The notes below the pieces were generated by a model that did not search any database, had not been told where the DNA came from, and saw only the letters and a list, made by a program, of their open reading frames with translations. From Pomphorhynchus laevis (Eukaryota > Acanthocephala > Palaeacanthocephala > Echinorhynchida > Pomphorhynchidae), in contig WNNJ02003482.1 in the NCBI GenBank assembly GCA_012934845.2, positions 62,001 to 126,000 of the forward strand: 64,000 nt of DNA. Direction: 5' to 3'. Shown here in pieces: positions 11,336-21,470 of this stretch (its first letter is position 1; each line of letters starts with the position of its first letter). The position numbers and the translations under genes were made by a program.

Positions 11336-12420
11336 TTGTTGATTACTCTACAAACCATTAATAAATTAACCCTACTCGATGCTTACCCTCTACCGCGCAT
11401 CGATACGATCGCAGAGCAAATCGCACGATACAGAGTCTATAGTAAATTCGACCTTAAAGCGGCATATTATCAATTGGGACTCCAACCGGCCGACTGCCAA
11501 TTTACAGCGTTCGAAGCCAATGGAGCCTTATATCAGTTTAAACGACTTCCTTTTGGACTTATGAATGCTTCAGCTGTGTTCCAGCATGTGATCGACTGGA
11601 TAATTCAAACAGAAAAGCTAGAGGGTACTTTTGCCTATCTTGACCACTTGGTGGTATGCGGTCATTCTGTTTCTGATCATGATTATAATTTAGTTAAACT
11701 ATATGACGCTATCCATAAATTCAATATAACTCTGAATGACGATAAATTCAAAAAATCTGTTCTTCACCTTAGCATACTCGGCTATGTAATCGAACACAAT
11801 CAACTTCGCCCAGATCCAGCCCGTACTAAGTCACTACAAGACATGACGGAACCAACGTGTGAAAGAGAGATGAAAAGACTGTTAGGGATGCTAGCACAGT
11901 ATTCAAGATGGATAAAGAATTACTCCGAACGCATCCGACCCTTAATCGAATGCCAAACATTTCCGTTGCAGCGCGAAGCGGCCAACAACTTCCAAGACAT
12001 GCGCCGTGATGTTTTGAATGCGATACTTACAACAATAGATTCCACCACGTTACTCACTGTAGAAACGGATGCATCTAATCACGCGATAGAAGCAGTTCTG
12101 TCACAAGACCATCACCCCGTCGCTTTTCTCTCGAAAACTCTCCAGTAATTAGCCCGCACGTATTCTTCAATTGAAAAGGAAACAGTAGCTACCGCCAAAG
12201 CATTGAAATCATGGCGACATTACCCCCTTTGGGGAAACATTTCCGTGTAATAACAGACCAACGTAGCGTTTCTTTCATTTTCAAGAAGAGCTACCGTAGC
12301 CAAATCAAGAACGAAAAATTAACTCGGTGGAGGATGGAACAAGCTGCATTCTCATTCGATATAGCTCTTCGTCCAGGCTCCGAAAATCATACTGATTATG
12401 CGTTATCCATTATAACCTGT
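11336..12420 (+). pseudogene. Reverse transcriptase and RNase H part of the Gypsy fossil
   Basis: RT words typical of Ty3/Gypsy are plain: SKFDLKAAYYQLGLQPADCQ, FKRLPFGLMNASAVFQHVID and the TFAYLDHLVV segment in the catalytic region. These are followed by the RT connection. RNase H then begins with LLTVETDASNHAIEAVLSQ and HHPVAFLSKTLQ. The order and spacing match the family. This is a fossil; the element is not expected to be active. Confidence 0.9.
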
Positions 12421-13000
12421 TCCGCCTGTACGTCCAACGATCTAATCCGATTGAGAGAAATTCATGATACATACTGTTACCCCGGCGTAACGAGGTTGTA
12501 TCACTTTGTAAGAGCAAGGAATTTACCATTCTCAATCTCCGAGATACGTCAAGTTATTTCAAATTGTCCAACGTGTGCGAGGCTAAAACCACAATATCAT
12601 TAGATACAGCCTACCCAGATGAGGATTTCCATGGACTATAAAGGTCCCCTTCCTACTCACAACAATAACCGATACCTGCTCACAGTGATATACGAATTCT
12701 TTAGATATCCATTCGCGTTAACATGTAGTGATATGTCTACCGAAACGGTAATTCAGTGTCTGAATAGTTTATTTTTCTTATTCGGTCTTCCGGAATGTGT
12801 ATATTGCGAACAATGGCTCGCCTTCATAGCTAGAAATTTTAAGTCTTTCCTTTTACGACATGGCATCGCACTAAACCATTCGAGCCCGTACAACCCGACA
12901 GGAAATTCTCAAGTAGAGCGTGTGAACGGCACTATTTGGAGAACTATCGAACTTGATGTAGCAACACGAAAGCTCGATATCACGCGGTAGCAGCAATGTC
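12421..13000 (+). pseudogene. Integrase part of the Gypsy fossil
   Basis: A zinc-binding His/Cys region (IHDTYCYPGVTRLYHFVRAR followed by C-P-T-C) precedes an integrase core with RISMDYKGPLPTH, SSPYNPTGNSQVERVNGTIW and neighbouring conserved blocks. This is the classic Gypsy integrase layout, downstream of RNase H and upstream of the 3' LTR. No chromodomain was recognised. Part of the broken element. Confidence 0.9.
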
Positions 13001-13585
13001 TACATGCTGCACTTAATTCAATACGATCAGTGTTGTGTGTGGCCACAAATTTCACACCACACGAGTGATTTTTTAAGTTTGAAAGGCGAACAAGCTCGAA
13101 TAACAATGTTCCACGATGGCTTCTGAATCCGGGGTTAGCCGTGCTGAAGCTACACAATACGTCGAGCAAATATGATGAAAAAACGGAAATTGTGCGGCTC
13201 AAGGAAAGCAATGCTAAAACAGCGCGTGTATAACGATCTGATGGGTCAAAGACCGTCGTGTCCCTGAAGCACCTGGCCCCGTTCCCACACGTTGACGACG
13301 AGAATAGTCACTGTCAGCCTTCGATTCCGTGCGGTCTTGATATCCTCGTAAATAGTACACCAACGCCGTCACTGCATGATCAGATGAGCATCTTGGACGA
13401 GAGCACGATGTAACTTTGTGGGGACGAGACCTATACACATAACGTTTCAACGTCAGAGTATCATCGTCTAGATCGTAGCACTACCCGTTCTCAAGACGCC
13501 AGAGTCAGCAAGTATGGCAGAGAGATGAAAACACCCAAATACTTACAAGACTACGATCGAAGTTCTTAACAGAAGCCTGAGAGAA

Positions 13586-13696
13586 CGTCATATAAGGAAA
13601 TAACTATATTTGTAATAACTATATATTTGTAACTGATATTACTTCCTTGTATTTCTAGATAGTTAAATAAAGATTATAGACTTGGCATTTACTACA
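13586..13696 (+). repeat. 3' LTR of the Gypsy element
   Basis: Same length (111 bp) as the repeat at 9934-10044, with about five differences. It is followed at once by TTGAT, the second copy of the target duplication. Confidence 0.9.
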
Positions 13697-13701
13697 TTGA
13701 T

Positions 13702-14879
13702 CAAAGAAAAATGTATGGTATCTCGAATGTAAGATTTATCAAAAGTAAATCTTGTAAGGGAATTTTAGTTGCCTTTGGTAATATCTCAATTAGGAACGCG
13801 ATGATGCCGTAACTGAGCTCAACAAACACCTTTCTAGGAGCCATCATGATCTTCAAATACATCTCAGCCGATGATCGTACATATACATTTTGCCAGATAT
13901 ATCATAATTGAAGGTATTGTCAGTTTTTGTGTTCCAAGACCAAGAAGTGTGGAATATGTACTAATGATCACGGGAAGATACCCGTCTTGATCCCACATAG
14001 TGTCCCAATTGTGGCTTGAATCATCGGAGCTGGTCCAGGAAATGTTAGGATTTCAAAAAATACATTCTGCGAGGCGTCAGAATCGAATCAATCGTTCAGT
14101 ATTTAAGATGTAATAAAATTAATAGACCAAAAGCACTAAGAAAACACGCGGCAATAAATTCAATATTTTTAAATCTGATAAGAACTCATTTCATTCCGTA
14201 TATATCCCCTCCTCACTCTTTTTCGTCTTAAAGTCTTTTAACCTTAGTTAAGAGACTCTTAAGATTTTCACTCTTACTGAATAATTCTTGTCCTGCCCTG
14301 TCTTATTTAGCCATAGCACTCCTGATGAACGATAAACGTATCAGCATAGCTAATACCTATATTCGGCCGCGAGAGATTCACAAGAACCGTGACTTTTTTG
14401 ATATTGGGTAGCGTCTCTATCATGCTACTTAATGACTTCAACGACATAACTGGTCGTTGGATTAATGCAGCAGTCCCACAACCAAGAACGAATATCTAAT
14501 TCATAAACCACCATCCCCGACTTTTTATTCCACAAAAACAAATTCTCTCTTCGACGTACTACTGCTACATGTGATGTGGCTGTTAAAGTTTTTCTGTATT
14601 GAGCAATGGCGCCAACAGTTGTCCACCTCACACGATCTACTTCGTTGGCGGTTAGAAGAATATACGTTGACGAGGATACGATTCCATTTTGATCCAACCA
14701 GAGTGGCCATCTTCCTGACATCTATCCGATTCTTTCTTGTTGTGGAAATGCGATTATGACCCGATTTAATTGTTACCTCATCTCGCAAGCTACCGCGATA
14801 CTTTCGACAACCTATAAAGGTTACGTATTCAATCCCACTTCGACAAAACTCAATGTCCTAGGAACAATGCTATCGATAT
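13702..14879. other. Unassigned sequence, partly a dispersed repeat
   Basis: No gene is recognised. The part at about 14690-14880 resembles 22430-22720 (shared words such as TTTGATCCAA, CAGAGTGGC and GCAAGCTACCG), so it is part of a repeat with at least two copies here. The 22-kb copy is interrupted by unrelated sequence. The repeat runs straight into the ~400-bp tandem units from 14880. Confidence 0.5.
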
Positions 14880-15595
14880 TTCGCACTACAATTTATAAAA
14901 TGACGCATTCCTTTTGGAATCCTGTGAGAAATTCAGTGCCCTCGTAACCAACGGATACGCATTTGTGTCTTATATAAAGAATAACTAGAAGGTCCACACA
15001 CTCAACAAGCAAGTAAAAACGCTTTCTGCACCTGAGTTTCGTATAGCATCGTGAGGAATTGCTGGTGTATTTACAGTTATCACAAGAGCAGTCGAAACGC
15101 ACCCTAACCATTTCATTCGACTGACGATGACTGCTAGGTGGTTAGGAACGTCTCGGAGTGATACATTAGTCTGATGGAGCTGATGATCGAAGTCCAGTTT
15201 TTTAGCAGCTTATATGGATTTAAAATCAATCGTAGCTAGTTTTGGCTCCTGGACCATAGTTTCAAGCGATTTTTCGCACCACCAATTTATAAAAAACGTA
15301 TTCCTTTCGGAATCCTCTGAAAAATTCAGTGCCCTCGTAACCAACGGATACTCATTTGTGCATATAAAGAATAACTAGAAAGTCTACACGCGCAGCAAGC
15401 CAGTAAAAACGCTTTATGCACGAGAGTTTCGTCTAGCATCGTGAAGAATTACTAGTGCTTTTACAGTTATCACAAGAGCAGTCGAAACGCACCCTAACCA
15501 CTTCATCCGATTGAAGCAGCAAATATAGATTAAAAATCAATCGTAGCTAGCTTTGTCTCTTCAAGCGATTTTTCGCGGTAACAATATATAATAGG
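14880..15595 (+). repeat. Tandem ~400-bp repeat units, locus 1
   Basis: Two units start near 14885 and 15288, each with ACAATTTATAAAA-like sequence followed by GCATTCCTTTTGGAATCC. Each carries TTATATAAAGAATAACTAGAA, GTCGAAACGCACCCTAACCA and a closing TCAAGCGATTTTTCGC. The first unit also has CTGATGATCGAAGTCCAG. The second is shorter through an internal deletion. The same family forms a second tandem block at 35577-36430. No coding capacity was recognised; this may be a satellite or the terminal repeat of an unknown element. Confidence 0.8.
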
Positions 15596-15939
15596 AATGA
15601 CCTGATGGGCTGTATATATATTTGTTCTTTTTGTAGATTTATGAAGAAGGTGAAAGCCTAAACGTAAATGAAGTGTGTCTATATTAGCTGAGCAAGGATA
15701 GGATGATTCTTTCTCGTCTTAACCTTTCTCAGTCTTCATTTTGGAAGATATTCAAATATTCATATTATAGAAAACCTTATTATAAATGAATCAACTACAC
15801 TTATTATTTATCCGTACATTGTTATTTTACGTAAATAACTTAAATTAATTTGATTAGTAGACTCGTGAAAACAAAATTAGAAACTTTCTGATTTAAATGT
15901 TACTGATTTCAATTTAATAATAAAGATATGTATACAAAA
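15596..15939. other. AT-rich spacer
   Basis: No gene or repeat structure is recognised here. Confidence 0.5.
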
Positions 15940-16226
15940 CTTACTAAATTAAAAGTAAAGAAATAATATGATCAAATTTAGGTACATATATTCTTAAAAT
16001 AAGTTATAAGTTGTTACCCCCATTAGGACGAAAAATTTGTAATTATAATAAAGAATTTAAATCAACATGTAACGATGATATTATATACATACTAGAAACA
16101 CGTAATAGTCAAACTATATTTCAAAAACATGAGATTAAAAAATGATATAGGATATTGCAAATTATTTATTTTAGAACATGTTATTAAAGAAAATAAGTCA
16201 ATATTAAATCAAAAACGCTTAATTAC

Positions 16227-16747
16227 ATGTACCCATTAGGATTGAATGACGTGGTGCAAGAAATTGGCAGAAGTAGTATAGTACATAATAAACAACTATA
16301 TTATAATAATCCGGTTAAACGCAAGCCAAGAAGTCATGGTGATAAAAGGAATAAGAAAAATAGAGTTAAAAATATTAAAAAAGATATGTATATAAATGAA
16401 GAAATATTAAAACAACTTTTAAGAGATTATAAGCTAAAAGATCTTTATGTAAATATAAGAAGTTTTTCTAAAAATATCATTTATTCAATAAATCAAAAAT
16501 TAACGATTCTGATATGTTAAGTTGTATAATAGACAGTTATTGTAATACAAAATACTATAATCGGACAACAAATGTTAATAATAACAATAGAAAATATACA
16601 TTAACCATAAACTTCATTAATAAATGTATAGATAACATAAATATAGCCGGACTTTTAAATAATTCTAAAAGTAAAGAAATAATAGGGTCAGATTTAAGTA
16701 AATATATTCCTAAAATAAGGTATAAACTCCTACCACTATTAGGATGA
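16227..16747 (+). pseudogene. Naiad endonuclease-side fragment
   Basis: Two overlapping open frames (16227-16520 and 16514-16747) give a lysine-rich stretch. It is followed by KYTLTINFINKCIDNINIAG and SKEIIGSDLSKYIPKIRYKL, which match the C-terminal side of the GIY-YIG domain copy at 41.13-41.46 kb. The core G-I-Y/Y-I-G strings are absent here. In-frame breaks show it is dead. It precedes the linker and RT, in agreement with an N-terminal endonuclease. Confidence 0.7.
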
Positions 16748-16907
16748 AAAATTTGTAATTATCATAAAAAATTGAAATGTATGTAGCGATAATATTAGAA
16801 ACATCATAGAAACTGAATGCGATTGCAAGATTCTTAAATTTGATAAAATACATGAACATATATGCACACATAATCTGGAATTAATTGAAAACAATGAATT
16901 AAAGAAA

Positions 16908-17486
16908 ATGCTAACAAAAGGGTATAAATATAGATTAAATAATATTAATAAAAATAAAATTTACAATTCGTTATATAATGACTTAAATGCTTACTTTGAT
17001 AAGTTGATTAATAGTAAAAGCTTAAATTTATCAAAGATTAAAATTTGGAAAGATTATATATTTGATGAAATTAAAAAGAAAATGAAAATAACAAATAATT
17101 ATAAAAGGAAAGATCAAATTATTAAAGATATGTATACAAAACTTACTAAATTAAAGGATAACTATATAGTAACAACTATTGATAAAGCTAGTAATAACTT
17201 TGTCTTCATATGCAAAAAGCTTTATTATGATATACTAATGAAAGAGGTTAATTCTAATGATTTAAATGTAAATGCAGCATATGAATGTAGTGATTTAAGT
17301 TTAGAAACAATTATTACAAGTCATTGTTCTATAATGGATAAGAAGGGTATAAAAATTGAATCAGATAATAAAACTATACCTTTATTATATTGGAATCCAA
17401 AATTATGTAAAAATTCAATAAAACCTGGGTTCAGATGTAATTTTTTTAAATGCACGTTAAAAACCATTTTATGTTTATATGAATAA
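16908..17486 (+). pseudogene. Naiad RT, N-terminal half
   Basis: The 192-codon frame starts within the linker (MLTKGYKYRLNN). Upstream, at about 16820, out of this frame but in register with homologues, lies ETECDCKILKFDK, which holds the C-x-C motif of the Naiad linker. RT begins with TTIDKASNNFVFICKKLYYD, the PLE counterpart of the K-A-D-K-G block. The copy reaches LLYWNPKLCKNSIKPGFRC and then stops, so the catalytic palm is missing. AT-rich codon use matches other Naiad copies. Confidence 0.8.
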
Positions 17487-17520
17487 AATGCTAAAAGTAA
17501 TTAAAGCACACATTATGAAA

Positions 17521-18004
17521 TATGGTCAGGTAATCATACGTTATAAAATACTATATTAGTATTAATTCCACAAAGTAATATTTAAATTTTTTTTTAAATA
17601 ATAATATTTCATAAATCTTATCAGATAACTGAGTCAACGTATTTTATTCTAAATATAATAAAAAATAATTATATATTATTGATTTATATTTATATCAAGT
17701 TAAATTTTAAAATTGAAATTTAAAATAAAAGTCAGTTTTTATTAATTGAATAATAGACGATGTATAAGAATAAGGATTAAAGGTCATTAGAAGGAACTGC
17801 AATGTTATAAGGTTTCGGCCTCTATTACTCGACCCAATACAACAACGAGGCCAAATACGTGCTAATGACGTATTTCCTCTGATAAAATTTATTATTTAGT
17901 GTATCTTATTTTAATACAAAGTATATTATTTATTATCCATTTGTAAAAATTTATGCTTAATAGTTTTAACTTATTTTAAATAATATTATGTTGATTTATA
18001 TATT
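17521..18004 (-). mobile_element. Naiad 3' tail in inverse orientation
   Basis: This is the Naiad terminal region read on the minus strand: remnants of the RT C-terminus near 17940-18004, then the structured module, then the terminal CTGAGTCAACG near 17630. It lies tail to tail with the plus-strand copy before it. Inverted and tandem arrays are known for PLEs. Confidence 0.75.
17779..17888 (-). other. Structured RNA-like module, copy 2
   Basis: It has the same layout as copy 1 at 2981-3088. The hairpin next to GAAA is TACGT/ACGTA in place of TACAT/ATGTA. The long-range pair is GGCCTC/GAGGCC in place of GGCCCC/GGGGCC. Both are compensatory changes. The core string reads CTAATGA here, so this copy has lost the CTGATGA match. 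Confidence 0.6.
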
Positions 18005-18640
18005 TTATAAATCAACCGGGTGATTTAGATAACTGGGTACAATCAAGCAGCTTATAAATCCTTGTACAGTGTCTCAAGCCATCTCTGTTTGGTCGTCCTT
18101 TCGAACGTTTGCCATCTATTTGGATGCTCAGATCTGCTTTCACCGTTGAGTTTTCAGTTTCAAGAAGAGTGTGGCCGAACCATCTAAGAAGGGCATCTCT
18201 CAATTTTTCTTTGATTGACACAACACCTTACTGCTAGTCGGATCTCATAGTTGCGCACATGTTAGAGGCGAGTTATACTACTCGTATATTTCAGCATCTT
18301 AGTATCTATGACAGCAAGGCAATTTTTCCCGCTCTTCGTAATTGGTCAGCAATCGGCACCATACAAGGCCACAGTACGGAACTCTTTTCTATAATTTTGT
18401 ATTTGATACGATCCTTCACACGTAGATAGCACAGAACAATTTTTTTCACACGCTACTTGATACATGCAGCATTGATTATCGCATTGACTGCAGCTGTAAG
18501 AGAATCGTCAGCGAAAGTATCGATCCGAGATATTTGAAGTTTTTAGTCCGAATTAGGTTTGTTACATCTATACTTATTGTGCTAATTTCATTCGGATCAA
18601 TCGTTAGATACTCAGTCTTTCGGAAGGGATTAAACGCCGT
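18005..18640 (-). pseudogene. RTE-like LINE, 3' end of RT ORF
   Basis: Minus-strand translation in several frames gives the familiar C-terminal words of RTE-type LINEs: LAVIDTKMLKYTS, H-V-R-N-Y-E-I-R, then DALLRWFGHTLLETENS, DGKRSKGRPNRD and QRWLETLYKDL. Stops and frameshifts are frequent, so the copy is old. The RT palm belonging to it is at 19725-20380, separated by a MULE-derived block. Confidence 0.75.
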
Positions 18641-18785
18641 GAATAGCCGCTACTTCCAAATTTCACTACTTCCAAATTTCACCACATTTAAATTTCACTA
18701 CTTCCAAATTCTAAATTAGAATTCTAAATAGAAAGTAAATGAGAGAATTAAAATAAAATAAATAGAATTAAAAGTATAAAGGCAT

Positions 18786-19410
18786 ACATTTTTCTTAAAA
18801 GAAAGTTGTTGGAGATATTAGAAAACAAATATATCAATTTCTATCCCTCTAAAGTTCAGATTGATTTTGAAATAGCGGCTTTTAACGCAGTAAAAGAAGT
18901 ATTACCAATGGCTTCTATCAGTAGTTGCTTTTTTCACTTCGGACAATGCCTAATGAAGAAGCTGAACAGCCTTGAACTAAGAACCCTATTTAATGAAAAT
19001 TATGATTTTAAATTGGCTTTTATATTGATTAGTACCATTGCTCTAATACCCATTTACTTATTGATGAAGGATGGAGAATAATAAATGAACAAATTCCGAG
19101 AGTAGATCCACGAATCGAAGAGCTTCTAAATTATGTATCTAATACGTGGCTTCTTTCAAATAATTCGGCTTTTAGCAGAGATTTCGTGGTCTCCTAACAG
19201 CAACCTTGATAATAGGACAAACAATGCATGTGAGGGCTTCCATGCCAAATTGAATAGATCTTTGAATAAGTTTGACCCATCGTTCTCTGAAATTTGTGGA
19301 TAAAATTAAAAAATATATGATATGCAGTGAGGAAAAGTTATCTCGCATATTAGCTGTAGGAATGGCAAAACCAAAGAAGTATGTAGTCTCGCATAATAAC
19401 ATCGTAATAT
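18786..19410 (+). pseudogene. MULE (Mutator-like) transposase fragment
   Basis: The first frame (18806-19081) reads IDFEIAAFNAVKEVLPMASI followed by SSCFFHFGQCLMKKL. This is the MULE transposase block D-F-E-x-A ... F-P-x-a-x-i-x-G-C-x-F-H-F-x-Q. After frameshifts, NRTNNACEGFHAKLNRSLNK appears near 19215-19275, the usual C-terminal MULE signature, then KKYMICSEEKLSRILAVGMA. Only about 200 codons of the family's ~400 or more remain. No terminal inverted repeats were found. It sits between two halves of an RTE-like LINE. Confidence 0.85.
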
Positions 19411-19414
19411 TGTT

Positions 19415-19560
19415 TCAAAATTTCAACAATGGTTGAAATTATTGTTCAACCATTGTTGTTCAAATTAATTTGAACAACAATGATTTGTTCAATGATTTGC
19501 ATCAATAATTTGTTGTTCAACAAATTATTGTTCAAAGCTTGTATGAATTATTGGATGCTC
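19415..19560. repeat. Cluster of small inverted repeats (TTGTTCAA type)
   Basis: The words TTCAACAATGG, CCATTGTTG, AATTTGAACAACAA and TTGTTGTTCAACAAATTATTG alternate in orientation, giving several overlapping hairpins. The cause is unknown; it may be degenerate transposon ends, since it lies just after the MULE coding remnant. Confidence 0.6.
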
Positions 19561-19724
19561 TGCGAAATACAATTAAACTTGAATTTTAGTTGTTTATTTT
19601 TTATTATTATGTTGTACATTCCTTTTTAAGTTTTATAAGTTTTTACTTTTAATTCTAATTCTTATGATATTATACTTTTGTGATTTGATTTTCTTTTTAG
19701 TTTCATTTTCTCAAACACTGCGGC

Positions 19725-20384
19725 CGGACTTCGTGTTTTACCTTCCGAGTCGTGATAGAGAAGCTGGAAATATCTAATTAATCGTTTTGGAACATTATGT
19801 AAACGTAGGGCATACCAAATAAGTTCATGCGGCACACAATTGAATGCCTTCTACAAATTAAGAAATGCAACATGAAGGGGTTTGCCTTCTTCTCGAGTCT
19901 TTTCAGGCAGTAGCCGCGCAGTGTGACATTTGCTACATTATAATAATATTGCTACATAATATTTGCTACATTACGTATTCGCCTTCAATAATCCGGTGAG
20001 ACAGTAGTCTGATCGAGCGATAAATGCAGCATTTGGATGGACTATTCCTCCTTCTCCAGATCATTATTGTCATGCTATTCTCCCAGTTGTTTGGTATATT
20101 ATCCCCTTAGACGATTTTATTGAAGAAATTTGTGATCTCTCCGTCTCTGGTCCAGCGTTTTGTTTACCTTCGCATAGTGGATAGTTCGGGCAACTGCGAC
20201 GGATTTCTTAGCGTTTCGCTGGGCATCGAGATACTTCTGCAGGTTTCCCTAGTTTTGTCGCCAAGGAACTCGTGATACAATCGTTTCTTTTAACGTACCT
20301 TCATTTTACTCCGTCGGTTCAAAGCTAAGTATTTGGGTTGATGTAACGTTTCTCAGGCTTAGTGATCTTCATTGCCTTACGTCA
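19725..20384 (-). pseudogene. RTE-like LINE, RT fingers and palm fragment
   Basis: The minus strand reads CHTARLLPEKTREEGKPLH, then V-A-F-L-N-L and KAFNCVPHELIWYALRLHN, then VPKRLIRYFQLLYHDSEGKT. These match the RTE-type RT block around motif A. In-frame stops are present. The YADD-bearing part expected next is not visible; the MULE-derived block lies there instead. Upstream (to about 20384) only weak traces of the N-terminal RT region can be read. Confidence 0.8.
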
Positions 20385-20840
20385 ACACAATATTAAATCA
20401 GCAAAATATTATTAAAAATAAATTTAAACTCTGAAGGGCAAAATTTTTATGGATGGATAATAAATAATATACTTTGTATTAGAATAAGATACTTGATAGT
20501 CACATTTCATCAGAGGAAATACGTCATTACAAGTATTTGGTCCCATTGCTATGTTGGGTCGAGGAATATATGCCGAAACCTGATAACATAGCAGTTCGTC
20601 TTGATGATTTCTGATTCTTATTATGATACAACGTATGTTATTTATTAGTCAATTTCTAAAAATTAAGTTTTATTTTAAATTTCAATTTTAAATTTATCTT
20701 GATAAAAGTTTTATAAAATCTTATATAAAAATTATTAATTATTATTCATTTATTTATAATTTAATTTTTATTTATCATTATTTTTATATTTATAAAATTA
20801 AAAATAATAATATTACGTAGACTCAGTTACCTTATCTGAT
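20385..20840 (+). mobile_element. Naiad 3' tail, plus orientation
   Basis: It starts with remnants of the RT thumb (R-H-N-I-K ... F-M-D-G) near 20385-20455, then the structured module, then AT-rich sequence ending near ACGTAGACTCAGTTACC at about 20815-20833. It is bordered directly by the 14-bp minisatellite. Naiads are reported to favour microsatellite targets, which fits this position. Confidence 0.75.
20507..20614 (+). other. Structured RNA-like module, copy 3
   Basis: Sense is the plus strand. ATCAGAG-GAAA, a weakened hairpin TACGT/AAGTA, TTGCTATGTT pairing with AACATAGCAG, then CTTGATGATTTCTGAT. The last part, TTCTGAT, pairs with the leading ATCAGAG over 7 bp. The GGCCCC/GGGGCC pair is lost here. 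The divergence helps show which helices are kept. Confidence 0.5.
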
Positions 20841-20849
20841 CTAGCTATA

Positions 20850-21470
20850 CGAGACAACCAACGAGACAAACATCGAGAGACAACCGTCGATAGACAACAA
20901 ACGAGAGACAATAAACGAGAGACAACAAACGAGAGACAACAAACGAGAGACAACAAATGAGAGACAACAAACGAGAGACAACAAACGAGAGACAACAAAC
21001 AAGAGACAACAAACAAGAGACAATAAACGAGAGACAACAAACGAGAGACAACAAACGAGAGACAACAAACGAGATACAACAAATGAGAGACAACAAACGA
21101 GAGACAACAAATGAGAGACAACAAACGAGAGACAACAAATGAGAGACAACAAACGAGAGACAACAAACGAGATACAACAAACAAGAGACAACAAACAAGA
21201 GACAGCAAACGAGAGACAACAAACGAGAGACAACAAACGAGAGACAACAAACGAGAGACAACAAACGAGAGACAACAAACGAGAGACAACAAACGAGAGA
21301 CAACAAACGAGAGACAACAAACGAGAGACACAGCAAACTAGAGACAACAAACGAGACAACAAACGAGGGAGAAAACAAACGAGAGACAACAAACGAGAGA
21401 CAACAAACAAGAGACAGCAAACGAGAGACAGCAAACTAGAGACAGCCAACTAGAGATAACTAATGAACAA
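20850..21470. repeat. 14-bp minisatellite, about 40 copies
   Basis: The unit is ACGAGAGACAACAA, with mostly point variants (ACAAGAGA, ATGAGAGA, ATAAACG). No unit contains a stop codon in any frame of either strand, and 14 is not a multiple of 3. So long ORFs appear in all three frames of both strands (peptides such as RETTNERQQTRDNK or SFVVSRLLSLVCCL). These ORFs are artefacts of the repeat and should not be annotated as genes. Array decay is stronger at both ends. Confidence 0.95.

Larger units (their letters stand above)
9934..13696 (+). mobile_element. Ty3/Gypsy LTR retrotransposon, broken copy
   Basis: The element is bounded by two 111-bp direct repeats (LTRs) and flanked by the same 5 bp, TTGAT, at 9929-9933 and 13697-13701, which is a target-site duplication. 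Between the LTRs, in the usual Gypsy order, lie a gag-like part, RT, RNase H and integrase on the plus strand. At ~3.76 kb it is short for the family. The copy is broken by several interruptions and is a fossil. The LTRs differ at about five of 111 positions, so the insertion is old but not ancient. No envelope-like part is seen. The clade is uncertain; a CsRn1- or Mag-like lineage is possible. Confidence 0.9.
15940..17520 (+). mobile_element. Naiad-type PLE, rearranged 5' portion
   Basis: Plus-strand pieces of the Naiad protein are present but shuffled. The linker start (LLPPLG.KICNYN) appears twice, at about 16010 and 16735. An endonuclease-derived segment lies between them, and the linker plus RT start lies after. 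The first 40 bp join RT-like sequence to an endonuclease tail, so junctions are chimeric. Such complex partial tandems are typical of PLEs. The copy ends about 17520, where an inverted Naiad tail begins. Confidence 0.75.
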
